DNA of 64,000 bases, taken from Cellulomonas sp. SG140 (GTDB taxonomy: Bacteria; Actinomycetota; Actinomycetes; Actinomycetales; Cellulomonadaceae). A program made the position numbers and the translations under genes. The stretch covers positions 62,001 to 126,000 of the forward strand of contig NZ_JANZLA010000008.1 in NCBI RefSeq assembly GCF_025770785.1. Direction: 5' to 3'. This document shows, in pieces, positions 52,003-60,992 of the stretch. Below the pieces are notes generated by a model. It worked only from the letters and a program-made list of their open reading frames with translations. It was not told the origin of the DNA and searched no databases. Numbering within the stretch: the stretch's first letter is position 1; each line of letters begins with the position of its first letter.

Positions 52003-52176
52003 CGCCAGCCCTCTCGCAGATCGGTCGTTGCCTGAAGATCGCCGCCTCTCCGGGCGATCGTCAAGGGGTGGGCGACGCCGTCCGGCTCTGACCCGGAGAA
52101 CCGTCTGCTTCGTCGGCCCCAGGCGGTGAGCAGGTCCCTCGCCGTCCACGACCGAGCGAGCCGACCATCCTCGGCT

Positions 52177-54456
52177 TCACCCCGTGGGGCGCCTCTCGGT
52201 CACTACGGGTCCCGGTCCGAGCGAGACGCGCCACGCCGCGACGCCGTCGGCCGTGTCCACCAGCACTGCAAGGAGTCGTCCCGCCGTCTCGACCGTGGAG
52301 CGGCTCGACTCGGTACCCACCGGGACGCGCTGCCAGGACCACTGGACGCCGTCGCGCGACGTCCACAGGACCGGCCCGGAGTAGTCGGCGGTGTCGACCG
52401 AACCTCCTGCCACCCAACCGCTGTCGACGCGCACGGCCGCAGCCCGTTCCAGCCCGTGGTCGAGGAGCAGGTCGGGCGCGAAGGTCTTCAGGTCCGACGT
52501 CGTCCACATGCCACTGCGTCCGTCGACGGTCCCGGTCGCCCGGAAGCCGCCGTCCTGGACGGCGCACGAATCGAACTCCCCGCCCACGCTGTCGAGGCTG
52601 CCTGTGACCCACGGGCCACCGTCGCTGGACCACCAGGTCGCAGTCGAGACCCCAGCCTGAGTGAGAGTCCGTCCCACGGCGACGGTCCTGGTGCCGTCCG
52701 AGCAGAGGTCGTTCACCGTCGCTTCATGCGCGCCCTCGGCGAGGAGGCCCGTCGCGATGGCCGTCCACTGCACACCGTCGTTCGAGTGCCAGATCGTCTC
52801 GGGACGTGCCGAGTCGTAGGACGTGGTCGCGGCTTCCTGCGCGGCGATGTACCAGCCGGTGTCCAGGTGCTCCACCGCGGTCACGTGTCGGAACGTGCCG
52901 CCGTCGAAGCCGGTGGACGGCGCCCAGTCCGCGCCAGAGGTCTTGACCCACGCAAATCCTGGGAAGGCGCCATCGGTGTGCTTCGTGGCGGCCACAACGG
53001 TGGTGCCGGACTGCGGGTCTGCGGCACTCTTCACGTCGACGGAGCCGGGCAGGCCTGACGGGCCCCAGTCAACGGGCGCCAGTCCGTCGTCGGTCAGCTG
53101 CCCGTACCTCTGCACGGCGGAGGTGCTCCAGGACTCAGCGGTCTGCGTGAACCGCTGTGCGCCGACCGCGGTGTTGATCGCTCCGGCACCGGCCTCGACC
53201 ATCGACGTCCGCATCGCGCTCGTCGCCGAGACGAGGTCCGTGGACGTGAAGTCGCCTGATTGCTCGGCCCACCGATACTCGCGCAGGCTTCGCGACCCAC
53301 CACTCACCACCGCGGGAGCCGAGGAGCCGTCCGCCACTGCGAGCGAGCTTGGACCGATGGCCAGGGCTCGCGTGGTCGACCCGGTCTGCTGCCATCCACC
53401 CGACGTGCCTCGGCGCCAGAAGAAGATGTTGGGAAGGTCCGCCGGTGACACGGTGACATCGACCACGCCGGACACCTCGGTCGGGGCTCCGTACTGCGCA
53501 TCGATGTCGGGGGCCGCCTTTCCGTTCCGACCGACCTCCAGAGCACTGTGCTCGTCGCTGGTCCAGCTCGCGCCGTCCTGGGTGGTCCATGCCCGCGGCC
53601 TGCGCGTGTCGCCCCCGACTCGTATGCCACCGGTGGCGACGAACGTCGTCGATGCCCAGACCACGCCGGCGATCGAGGACCCCTTGGGCGCCACCGAGGT
53701 GGGGCCCGTGAAGGTGGCTCCCTTGTCAGAGGACACGAACGACACGGGCGTCGGCAGCTCGCCGTCGGCACCGGCGGACAGGGTGACGAGGACTCTGAGA
53801 TCGGGCGTCGCGTCCAGTCCGGTGATCGTCTGGCGGGACGTCGGGCCTGGCGCCGGGAGCGCAGCGCTCGTCCAGGTGCCCCTCGAGGTGTCGAGAACCG
53901 ATACTCGCTGTGCACGACCCTGGAGCCCGTCGCCGGCGACGACGACGGTCTGAGCGTTCGGAACCGCCACCCGCGTGATGCGCGACGCCGCGACGTCGGC
54001 CGGCAGCGCCACCGAGCTCCACGCGCTCCGATCCCTCGAGGTCACCAGATACGAGGAGTAGTGCCCGTCCTGCCACGTCGTCCCCCCGATCGCAGTCAGA
54101 CCAGCGCTCCCGTCGGCGCTGACGCCCACGACGTCCCCAGGAACGTCGGCCAGCGTCGTCGGACGCACCGACCCCTCGGTCGCCGCAGCCGTCCACACGG
54201 TGATGTGCCGCGGCCTGCCGACCGTTCCCATGGATGCGACGGTGAGCCGAGGAAGCGCGCCGACAGGGGCAACCACGGTGAAGTCCGAGACCCGTTCCGT
54301 CTCGTCGTTCCACGCACCCAGGTCCACTGAGGTGAACGTGGCGTCGCTACGGTGCGGCGCGGGCGCGGGCCGATTCGAGCACCCACTGAAGACCAGCACG
54401 AGGGCTGCCATCACGGCCAGCACGGCTCGCACGTCACGTCGACCTGGTTGATTCAC
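52177..54456 (-). CDS. Large secreted lipoprotein with Asp-box (BNR-like) repeats
   Basis: About 759 residues, not recognised as a known enzyme. Lipoprotein-type signal ending in VLVFSGCSN (Cys26, Phe instead of Leu at -3). Several Asp-box motifs of the S-x-D-x-G-x-x-W kind recur: SSDKGATF (about residue 240), TTQDGASW (290), SNDGVQW (557), SSDGGPW (609), SRDGVQW (699). These mark the blade turns of sialidase-like beta-propellers. No sialidase catalytic Arg/Tyr set is obvious. Codon choice looks less GC-extreme than in the neighbours. GTG 54456 has GAGAGG upstream. It may bind surface polysaccharide; this is a guess. Confidence 0.75.
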   Translation of the reverse strand: MNQPGRRDVRAVLAVMAALVLVFSGCSNRPAPAPHRSDATFTSVDLGAWNDETERVSDFTVVAPVGALPRLTVASMGTVGRPRHITVWTAAATEGSVRPTTLADVPGDVVGVSADGSAGLTAIGGTTWQDGHYSSYLVTSRDRSAWSSVALPADVAASRITRVAVPNAQTVVVAGDGLQGRAQRVSVLDTSRGTWTSAALPAPGPTSRQTITGLDATPDLRVLVTLSAGADGELPTPVSFVSSDKGATFTGPTSVAPKGSSIAGVVWASTTFVATGGIRVGGDTRRPRAWTTQDGASWTSDEHSALEVGRNGKAAPDIDAQYGAPTEVSGVVDVTVSPADLPNIFFWRRGTSGGWQQTGSTTRALAIGPSSLAVADGSSAPAVVSGGSRSLREYRWAEQSGDFTSTDLVSATSAMRTSMVEAGAGAINTAVGAQRFTQTAESWSTSAVQRYGQLTDDGLAPVDWGPSGLPGSVDVKSAADPQSGTTVVAATKHTDGAFPGFAWVKTSGADWAPSTGFDGGTFRHVTAVEHLDTGWYIAAQEAATTSYDSARPETIWHSNDGVQWTAIATGLLAEGAHEATVNDLCSDGTRTVAVGRTLTQAGVSTATWWSSDGGPWVTGSLDSVGGEFDSCAVQDGGFRATGTVDGRSGMWTTSDLKTFAPDLLLDHGLERAAAVRVDSGWVAGGSVDTADYSGPVLWTSRDGVQWSWQRVPVGTESSRSTVETAGRLLAVLVDTADGVAAWRVSLGPGPVVTERRPTG

Positions 54457-54641
54457 TGCAGCCTCTCTCCCGGTGGAGGCGCAGAACACCCGCGTGGAGC
54501 GCCCCCGACCGGGACTGCTCCGTGACTGACCGCGTGCGCCGGGGCGCGACGCTAGCCGCTTTGTCCGAATTCGCGTCGCCCCGAGGCGTCGGACCTGTGG
54601 ACGAGGCGTTGAACGTCAGGTGCCCGAGCAACGGACGACGG

Positions 54642-54681
54642 CCCGGGCTGACACGTGCCGGGGTCAGGGCGTCAGCCCGGG
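54642..54681 (-). terminator. Hairpin terminator of the arabinofuranosidase operon
   Basis: CCCGGGCTGAC (54642-54652) pairs perfectly with GTCAGCCCGGG (54671-54681), loop of 18 nt. It begins 11 bases past the abfA stop on the minus strand. Confidence 0.75.
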
Positions 54682-54691
54682 GTCGGCGTCC

Positions 54692-56188
54692 TCAGGCGAC
54701 CAGCGTCACCCGCGTCCACGAGCCGGGGGCCAGCTCGACGGCGGCACCCTCGTCGGACAGCTCGACCGGCGTCTCGCGCGGGCTCCACTGCGACTCGTCC
54801 GAACCGGCCGCGGCACCGGCACCGCCCACCGCCATCTGCACCGCCGTCGCGGTCCGCACCGCCGGCATGCCCTGCGTGGCGACGGTCAGCCGCACCGACT
54901 CCTCCGGCGACCGGTTGACGGCGAACACGCTGACGGTGCCGCTGCCTGCGTCCCAGGTCGCGACGGTGTCCACCGTCGGGATCTCGCCGTACGTGCCGGT
55001 GGTCATCGTCGGCCCCTCGGCCGCCGTCTGCAGCACCACGCCCTGCGCACCCTCGGCGGTCAGCGCGAACGGCGCGAAGATCGGCTGCCGCCACGACCGG
55101 CCACCCGGCTCGGTGCGGATCGGGGCGATCACGTTGACCAGCTGCGCGAGGCAGGCGACGCCCACCCGGTCGGCGTGCTTGAGCAGGGACACGAGCAGCC
55201 CGCCCACCACCACGGCGTCCACCACGCCGAAGTCGTTCTCGATGATCTGCGGTGCCACCGCCCAGTCCAGGGAGTCCTCGCCACCGAACTCGCCCTGGAA
55301 CCACACGTTCCACTCGTCGAAGGACAGCCGCAGCCGCTTGCGGCTCTGCAGCCGGGCGCCCACCGCGTCGGCGGTGGCGGCCACCGCCTCGATGAACCGG
55401 TCCATGTCCACGCCGGACGCCAGGTAGCTGGCGACGTCGTCCCCGTGCTGCTCGTAGTACGCGTGCAGGGAGATGTAGTCGACGACGTCGTAGCAGTGCT
55501 CCAGGACGGTGGACTCCCAGCTGCCGAAGGTCGGCATCGTCGAGTTGCTCGACCCGCACGCGACCAGCTCGATGGTCGGGTCCAGGCGCTTCATCGCCTT
55601 GCCGGTCTCCTGCGCCAGCCGGCCGTACTCCTCGGCCGTCTTGTGGCCGATCTGCCAGGGACCGTCCATCTCGTTGCCCAGGCACCACAGCTTCACGTCG
55701 TGCGGCTGCTCGTGCCCGTTGGCCACCCGCTGGTCCGCGAGCGCCGTGCCGGGCTCGCTGTTGCAGTACTCGAGCAGGTCGACGGCCTCGGCGACGCCGC
55801 GCGTGCCCAGGTTCACCGCCACCATCGGCTCCACGCCGGCCCGGCGGGACCAGTCGACGAACTCGTCGATGCCGAACTGGTTGGTCTCGATGGACCGCCA
55901 CGCCAGGTCGCGCCGCACGGGCCGGGACTCCTTGGGCCCGACGCCGTCCTCCCACCGGTAGTTGGAGACGAAGTTGCCGCCGGGGTACCGGATGGTCGAC
56001 ACGCCCAGCTCGCCGGTGAGCGCCAGCACGTCCTTGCGGAACCCGTCCTGGTCGGCCAGCGGGTGCTCCGGCTCGTAGATGCCGGTGTAGACGCAGCGGC
56101 CCATGTGCTCCACGAACGAGCCGAACAGCCGCCGGTCCACGGGGGCGACGGTGAACTGCGGGTCGACGACGATCCTTGCCTTGCTCAT
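54692..56188 (-). CDS. abfA: Alpha-N-arabinofuranosidase, GH51
   Basis: About 498 residues. GH51 features: RLFGSFVEHMGRCVYTGIY, STIRYPGGNFVSNYRWEDG, acid/base Glu173 in CLGNEMDGPW and nucleophile Glu292 in LSFDEWNVWFQG. No signal peptide, so it releases arabinose from imported arabino-oligosaccharides in the cytosol. Start ATG 56188 overlaps the GH1 stop (ATGA). Last gene of the second ABC operon; its presence suggests that the transporter carries arabinose-containing oligosaccharides. Confidence 0.95.
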   Translation of the reverse strand: MSKARIVVDPQFTVAPVDRRLFGSFVEHMGRCVYTGIYEPEHPLADQDGFRKDVLALTGELGVSTIRYPGGNFVSNYRWEDGVGPKESRPVRRDLAWRSIETNQFGIDEFVDWSRRAGVEPMVAVNLGTRGVAEAVDLLEYCNSEPGTALADQRVANGHEQPHDVKLWCLGNEMDGPWQIGHKTAEEYGRLAQETGKAMKRLDPTIELVACGSSNSTMPTFGSWESTVLEHCYDVVDYISLHAYYEQHGDDVASYLASGVDMDRFIEAVAATADAVGARLQSRKRLRLSFDEWNVWFQGEFGGEDSLDWAVAPQIIENDFGVVDAVVVGGLLVSLLKHADRVGVACLAQLVNVIAPIRTEPGGRSWRQPIFAPFALTAEGAQGVVLQTAAEGPTMTTGTYGEIPTVDTVATWDAGSGTVSVFAVNRSPEESVRLTVATQGMPAVRTATAVQMAVGGAGAAAGSDESQWSPRETPVELSDEGAAVELAPGSWTRVTLVA

Positions 56189-57489
56189 GCTCTCGATCCC
56201 TCGGTCGGGCGGGCTGGGGCGGGTCGGCCGGAGGGGCCGTACATCTGGGCGAGCTGCCGGAAGCGGTCGACGGCGGCGGTGTGCTCGCGGCGGAGCTCGC
56301 CGGCAGGGTCGGGCGACAGCCGGTAGAGGCCGAGCGGCTCCAGGTACTGGGCGGCCGGTCCGGTCCCCGTGCGGTACGACCAGTCGAGCAGGTCGAACAG
56401 CGGGAACCACGTGTACCCGACGACGGGCAGGCCGCCGGCGCGCAGCTCGACGATGCGGTCCACCGACTCCTCGAGCCACGCGAGGTGCGCCTGCGCGTCG
56501 CCCCGGCTGCTGGTCTCCGTGAGGAAGACGGGTGCGCCGTACCGCTCGTGGAACCGGCGCAGCACCTCCTCGAGCCCGTCGGCGCCGCTCAGCCCGCGTG
56601 CCGGTGCCTCGCGGCTGACGTCCTTCTCGACGACGCCGGTCGACAGGTGCGGGTAGAAGTTCACTCCCATCACGTCCGGCGGCATCGGCAGGGCCCGGTG
56701 CCAGTCGAGGGTGGCGTCGCTGACCCCGTGCCGGTGCAGGAACGGCACCAGCGGGTGGTCGCCGTCGACCAGGCCGCACACCAGGTCCTCGATCAGCAGG
56801 TCGCGCTGGGCGCGCAGCCGGGTCGCCCCGACCACGTCGTCCGGTGCGTCGTCGGCCAGCTCGTACCGGAACGCCGCCTCGACGTGCACGAACGTCGGGG
56901 CCGGCACGGCCGCGGCGACCGCCTGCTGGGTGAGGACGATGCCCCGCGCGACACCCGTCGCCACCTTGGTCCAGCCGTCCGGGCCGGTGAGGTACGGCGG
57001 CCAGGCCGCCGTCTCGCCGCACCACTCCGCGTTCACCGCCGGCTCGTTGGCCGGCGTGTAGACGTGCAGACGGTCGGCGTACCGGGAGGCGACGGCGTAC
57101 GCGTAGGCCGCGACGCGCTCCGGGTACGACGCGTTGATCGCGGCGTTGTCCAGCCACAGCGGCGTGCCGTAGTGCACCAGGTCGACCACCGGCACCAGCC
57201 CGCGCTCCAGCAGGTGGTCCACCACCGGGTCGAGCCAGTCCCACACGAACCGGCCGGGCTCGGGCTCCACCCGGTACCAGGGCACGCCGTACCGGATCGC
57301 GTCCGCGCCGCTGTCGGCGGCCAGGTCGACGTCTGTCCGCCACTGCCGGTAGTGGTCCGTCAGCTCGTACTCGTCGAGCGCCCGGTGCCCGGCACGGACC
57401 TGCGGGACGAAGGTGTCCTCGATGCCGACGGCGAAGTGCAGGGCACCGTCGTCGAACGCGCGCCCGGCCCCGCGTGCGGCGGCGCTCAC
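56185..57489 (-). CDS. GH1-family glycoside hydrolase
   Basis: About 434 residues, paralogue of the enzyme at 42119. Acid/base Glu149 in VYTPANEPAVNAEWCGE, substrate strands FAVGIEDTFVPQ and LVHYGTPLWLD, and nucleophile-region APVFLTETSSRGD with Glu325; as in its paralogue, the standard ITENG is changed. Start GTG 57489 overlaps the permease stop by GTGA. No signal peptide. Function inferred as a cytosolic beta-glycosidase acting with the GH51 enzyme. Confidence 0.87.
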   Translation of the reverse strand: MSAAARGAGRAFDDGALHFAVGIEDTFVPQVRAGHRALDEYELTDHYRQWRTDVDLAADSGADAIRYGVPWYRVEPEPGRFVWDWLDPVVDHLLERGLVPVVDLVHYGTPLWLDNAAINASYPERVAAYAYAVASRYADRLHVYTPANEPAVNAEWCGETAAWPPYLTGPDGWTKVATGVARGIVLTQQAVAAAVPAPTFVHVEAAFRYELADDAPDDVVGATRLRAQRDLLIEDLVCGLVDGDHPLVPFLHRHGVSDATLDWHRALPMPPDVMGVNFYPHLSTGVVEKDVSREAPARGLSGADGLEEVLRRFHERYGAPVFLTETSSRGDAQAHLAWLEESVDRIVELRAGGLPVVGYTWFPLFDLLDWSYRTGTGPAAQYLEPLGLYRLSPDPAGELRREHTAAVDRFRQLAQMYGPSGRPAPARPTEGSRA

Positions 57490-58379
57490 TTGAGCCCCGT
57501 CGTGGCGATGCCCTCGATGAACCGGCGCTGCACCACCACGAAGGCCAGCAGCATCGGCACCATCGCCATCGTCGCGCCCGCCATCAGCAGGCCGTACTCC
57601 ACCACGTGCTGACCCATGAACATCGCCAGGCCGGCGGGCAGGGTCTGCATCGCAGTGTCGGTGGTCAGCACCAGGGGCCACAGCAGGTCGTTCCAGTTGA
57701 ACATCAGGTGGAACAGGCCCAGCGTCAGCAGCGCCGGCATGGCCAGCGGCAGCACGATGCGCGAGTAGATGCGGAACTCCCCCGCACCGTCGATCCGCGC
57801 GGCCTCGCTCATGTCCTGCGGGATGCCGAGGAAGAACTGCCGCATGAAGAAGATGCCGAACGCGTTCGTGGCCCTCGGGATGATCAGGCCGGGGAACGTG
57901 TTCACCAGGTGCAGGTGGCTCAGCAGCTGGTAGACGGGCACCAGCGTCACCTGGCCCGGCAGCATGAGGAACACCAGCACGGCGAGGAACAGCAGCCGCT
58001 TGCCGGGGAACTCGAGGCGTGCCAGCGCGTATCCCGTCATCGAGTCGAAGAACAGGGACAGCAGCGTGACGGCCCCGGCGAACAGCACAGTGTTGCCGAA
58101 CTGCCGCAGGAACGGGATCTGCTTGAACACCTCGGAGTAGTTGGTCCACGTCACGTGCGTCGGCCACAGCTGCGCGGGGTGGGCCAGGATGTCGTGCTCC
58201 GGCTTCACGGAGCTGAACAGCATCCAGATCACGGGCAGCAGCACCGCGAAGGCGACCACTGCCAGCGAGACGTAGAGCAGCACGCGCAGCGCGGTGCCGG
58301 ACGGGCCGTGCCGCCGCTCGGCGACGGGGCCCGGCTCGGGCAGGGAGAGCGTGGGGGTGTCCACGGAGACGTCGGTCAT
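57486..58379 (-). CDS. Carbohydrate ABC transporter permease, MalG type
   Basis: About 297 residues. First helix LYVSLAVVAFAVLLPVIWML, coupling loop SEAARIDGAGEFRIYSRIVL, C terminus TTGLK as in the paralogue at 43360. ATG 58379 overlaps the MalF-type stop by one base. Part of the second CUT1-like sugar importer. Confidence 0.92.
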   Translation of the reverse strand: MTDVSVDTPTLSLPEPGPVAERRHGPSGTALRVLLYVSLAVVAFAVLLPVIWMLFSSVKPEHDILAHPAQLWPTHVTWTNYSEVFKQIPFLRQFGNTVLFAGAVTLLSLFFDSMTGYALARLEFPGKRLLFLAVLVFLMLPGQVTLVPVYQLLSHLHLVNTFPGLIIPRATNAFGIFFMRQFFLGIPQDMSEAARIDGAGEFRIYSRIVLPLAMPALLTLGLFHLMFNWNDLLWPLVLTTDTAMQTLPAGLAMFMGQHVVEYGLLMAGATMAMVPMLLAFVVVQRRFIEGIATTGLK

Positions 58380-59335
58380 CAGTACGTCACCTGCCGGCGG
58401 GAGAAGAAGGCGTTCTGCGCGACGCTGACGACCAGCACGATCACCAGCAGCACCCAGGACACGGCCGAGGCGTACCCGAACTGGAAGTCCTGGAAGCCCT
58501 TGCGGTAGATCAGGTAGACGAGCGTCTCGCTCTGGAAGAAGGGGCCGCCGCGCGTCATCACGTACACCTGGTCGAAGGCCTGCAACGAGGCGATCGCGGC
58601 GATGACGAAGACGAAGGCGGACGTGTTGGCCAGCAGCGGCCAGGTGATGGACCGGAACTTCTGCCAGGGCCGGGCGCCGTCCACCTCGGCCGCCTCGTAC
58701 AGCTCCTTGGGAATGGTCGCCAGCCCCGCCAGGTACATCACCATGTAGAAGCCGACGTTCTTCCAGATGCCGACCACCATCACGTAGATCAGTGCCAGGT
58801 GCGGGTCCGCGGCGCCGTTGCCGAACGAGATCCCGAGCGGTCCCAGCCAGTGCGGCAGCAGGCCGATGTTCGGGTCGAACAGGAAGTCCCACGCGATCGA
58901 CATCACGCCGAGCGACAGCACGGCGGGCACGAAGATCGCCGCCCGGAAGAACGAGCGTCCGGCGAGCTTGCGGTTCAGCATCACGGCGAACAGCACCGCG
59001 AGACCGACGGTGACGGGCGTGACGACGACGGCGTACAGCAGCGTCCGGAACAGGTCGCCGCGGAACACCTGGTCGCTCAGCAGCGACCGGTAGTTGTCCA
59101 GCCCGACGAAGGTGTCGGCGCCGAACTGCGAGCTGTCGAAGAACGACAGCCGCAGGGACGAGACCAGCGGCCAGGCCATGAAGGCGCCGAGGATCACGAC
59201 GGACGGGGCGATGAACCCGTACGCGCGCAGCGCCTGCCGCCGTCGCAGCCCCCCGCGTCGGCGGGTCGGTACCGCGTCACCGCGACGGGTCCCCGCGCCG
59301 GTCCCGGCCGGGTGCTCACCGAGCAACGACGTCAT
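58379..59335 (-). CDS. Carbohydrate ABC transporter permease, MalF type
   Basis: About 318 residues. Arg-rich cytosolic N terminus, helix 1 YGFIAPSVVILGAFMAWPLV, VGLDNYRSLLSDQVF in the periplasmic part and coupling loop YEAAEVDGARPWQKFRSITW. Start ATG 59335 follows AAGGAG. A hairpin at 59429-59470 separates it from the binding-protein gene. Confidence 0.92.
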   Translation of the reverse strand: MTSLLGEHPAGTGAGTRRGDAVPTRRRGGLRRRQALRAYGFIAPSVVILGAFMAWPLVSSLRLSFFDSSQFGADTFVGLDNYRSLLSDQVFRGDLFRTLLYAVVVTPVTVGLAVLFAVMLNRKLAGRSFFRAAIFVPAVLSLGVMSIAWDFLFDPNIGLLPHWLGPLGISFGNGAADPHLALIYVMVVGIWKNVGFYMVMYLAGLATIPKELYEAAEVDGARPWQKFRSITWPLLANTSAFVFVIAAIASLQAFDQVYVMTRGGPFFQSETLVYLIYRKGFQDFQFGYASAVSWVLLVIVLVVSVAQNAFFSRRQVTY

Positions 59336-59428
59336 GGCAGGTGCTCCTTGCGACAGCGGGAAGGACGAGAACGACGGCAGTCAGGTGCGGGCCGGATCCC
59401 ACGGGCGCAGGTGCTCCGCGGGGCCGCT

Positions 59429-59470
59429 GGTCGGCGTGGGGGCTGCTGCCGGGCAACCCCCACGCCGACC
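59429..59470 (-). terminator. Strong hairpin between binding-protein and permease genes
   Basis: GGTCGGCGTGGGGG (59429-59442) pairs perfectly over 14 bp with CCCCCACGCCGACC (59457-59470), loop of 14 nt. It lies 15 bp past the binding-protein stop and before the permeases, so it would act as a partial terminator within the operon. Confidence 0.75.
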
Positions 59471-59484
59471 GTACGAGCGGCAGG

Positions 59485-60792
59485 TCAGCTGTTCTTCTGC
59501 AGCAGCGACTTCAGCTGGTTGGCGGCGGCGTCGAGCGTCGCGTTGACCGAGCTGGGGTCGTTCTCGATCTTCTCCATGGCCGGGTCGAACACCTCGCCCT
59601 GGATCGAGGCGAAGTTCGGCTGGCCGGGAGCCAGGCTGCGCGCGTACTTGGCGTACTTGGAGAACATCGCGACGTCCGGGTTCGATGCGAGCGCGGAGTC
59701 GGGCACGTTGGACGTGACCGGCGGGAAGCCCGTGTTCAGGGCGAAGTACGTCTGCGAGTCCACGGTGGTCCAGTACTTGTAGAACTGCGTGGCCGCGTCG
59801 GTCTTCGCCTTGTTCGCCTTGGCGCTCAGCGCGAGGCTCGTCGTGTTGCCCAGCGTGATCTGCTGCCCGTTGGGGCCGGTGGGCACCATGGCCAGGCCGT
59901 AGTCGATGCCGGCGTTCTTGTAGCCGGTGGTGGCCCACGGGCCGTTGACCTCCATCGCGGCGGTGCCGGCGGAGATCAGCTTGTCGGCGTCAGCTCCCGA
60001 GAGGCCGACAGGCGAGATGTGGTCGTTGGCCACCAGACCCGCCCACTGGGAGGCGACCTTCTTGGTGGCGTCGCTGTTCAGCAGCACCTGGCTGCCGTCG
60101 TCGGACGCGATGCCGCCGCCGTTCTGCCACATCAGGATGGGCAGCACCTCGATGGTGTCGTGCACGCCGAGCGCCATGCCGTACTGCGTCGGCTTGCCGT
60201 CGGGGCCCGAGCCGGTGGTCAGCTTCTTGGCGTCGGCGATCCACTCGTCCCACGTCGTCGGCGGCTTGGTCGGGTCGAGGCCGGCCGCCGTGAACTCCTT
60301 CTTGTTGTAGTAGAGGAGCACCGGGGTGTTCTCGATCGGCAGCCCGTAGATCTTGCCCTTGTACTTGCCGGCGTCGACCGCCGGGCCGACCAGCGTGGAC
60401 TGGTCCACCCCGCCCGAGCCGAGCAGCGCGTCCAGCGGCTGGATGACGCTCTTGCTCGCGTACACCGGGATCTGGTTGCTGTCGATGCCGATCAGGTCCG
60501 GCCCGTTGCCGGAGCCGTAGGCCGGCAGCAGCTTCTGGTAGAGCACGTCCCACGGCGTGATCTGCATGGTGACGTGCACCTTGGACTGCGACGAGTTGAA
60601 CCCGTCGACGATGTGCTCCACGGCCGGCCGGTCCGGTCCGGTCAGGCCCGTCCAGAACGTCAGCTCGGTGGTCCCACCACCGCCGCTGCCGCTGCTCGAC
60701 GAGGCGGAGCTGCCGCCGCTGCTGCAGCCGGCGAGTGCGAGCGCTGCCGCGCCGACCAGCATGGTGGCCACGGCCTTGTGCCGTCCAAACAT
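59485..60792 (-). CDS. Sugar ABC transporter substrate-binding lipoprotein
   Basis: About 435 residues. Lipobox ALALAGCSSG (Cys23), Ser/Gly linker, then an extracellular binding-protein fold: TELTFWTGLTGPDRPAVEHI, KPPTTWDEWIADAKKLT, SAGTAAMEVNGPWATTG. It captures the sugar for the permeases at 57486-59335. A perfect 16-bp palindrome lies 23-38 bp before its start. The GH51 and GH1 enzymes downstream suggest arabino-oligosaccharides. Confidence 0.93.
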   Translation of the reverse strand: MFGRHKAVATMLVGAAALALAGCSSGGSSASSSSGSGGGGTTELTFWTGLTGPDRPAVEHIVDGFNSSQSKVHVTMQITPWDVLYQKLLPAYGSGNGPDLIGIDSNQIPVYASKSVIQPLDALLGSGGVDQSTLVGPAVDAGKYKGKIYGLPIENTPVLLYYNKKEFTAAGLDPTKPPTTWDEWIADAKKLTTGSGPDGKPTQYGMALGVHDTIEVLPILMWQNGGGIASDDGSQVLLNSDATKKVASQWAGLVANDHISPVGLSGADADKLISAGTAAMEVNGPWATTGYKNAGIDYGLAMVPTGPNGQQITLGNTTSLALSAKANKAKTDAATQFYKYWTTVDSQTYFALNTGFPPVTSNVPDSALASNPDVAMFSKYAKYARSLAPGQPNFASIQGEVFDPAMEKIENDPSSVNATLDAAANQLKSLLQKNS

Positions 60793-60814
60793 GATCTCTC
60801 CTCATCGAGAACCA

Positions 60815-60830
60815 GTTCCAACGTTGGAAC
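60815..60830. promoter_or_regulatory. LacI-type operator before the binding-protein gene
   Basis: GTTCCAACGTTGGAAC is a perfect 16-bp palindrome with central CG. It lies 22 bp upstream of the binding-protein start and 162 bp from the divergent lacI gene, its probable source of repressor. Confidence 0.8.
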
Positions 60831-60992
60831 CAAGGATGCACTCACCTCCGCGGTCGGTCAACCGCGCACCAGATAACGATCTGGACGCGGCGGGGCTGTC
60901 CCGTTCCGGGGCGCCAGCCGCTACGCTCGGCTGACCAGGGGTAAGACGACGTCCGACGCTCCGCGGGCCCGTCGGAGGAGAGCCGAGAAGCC

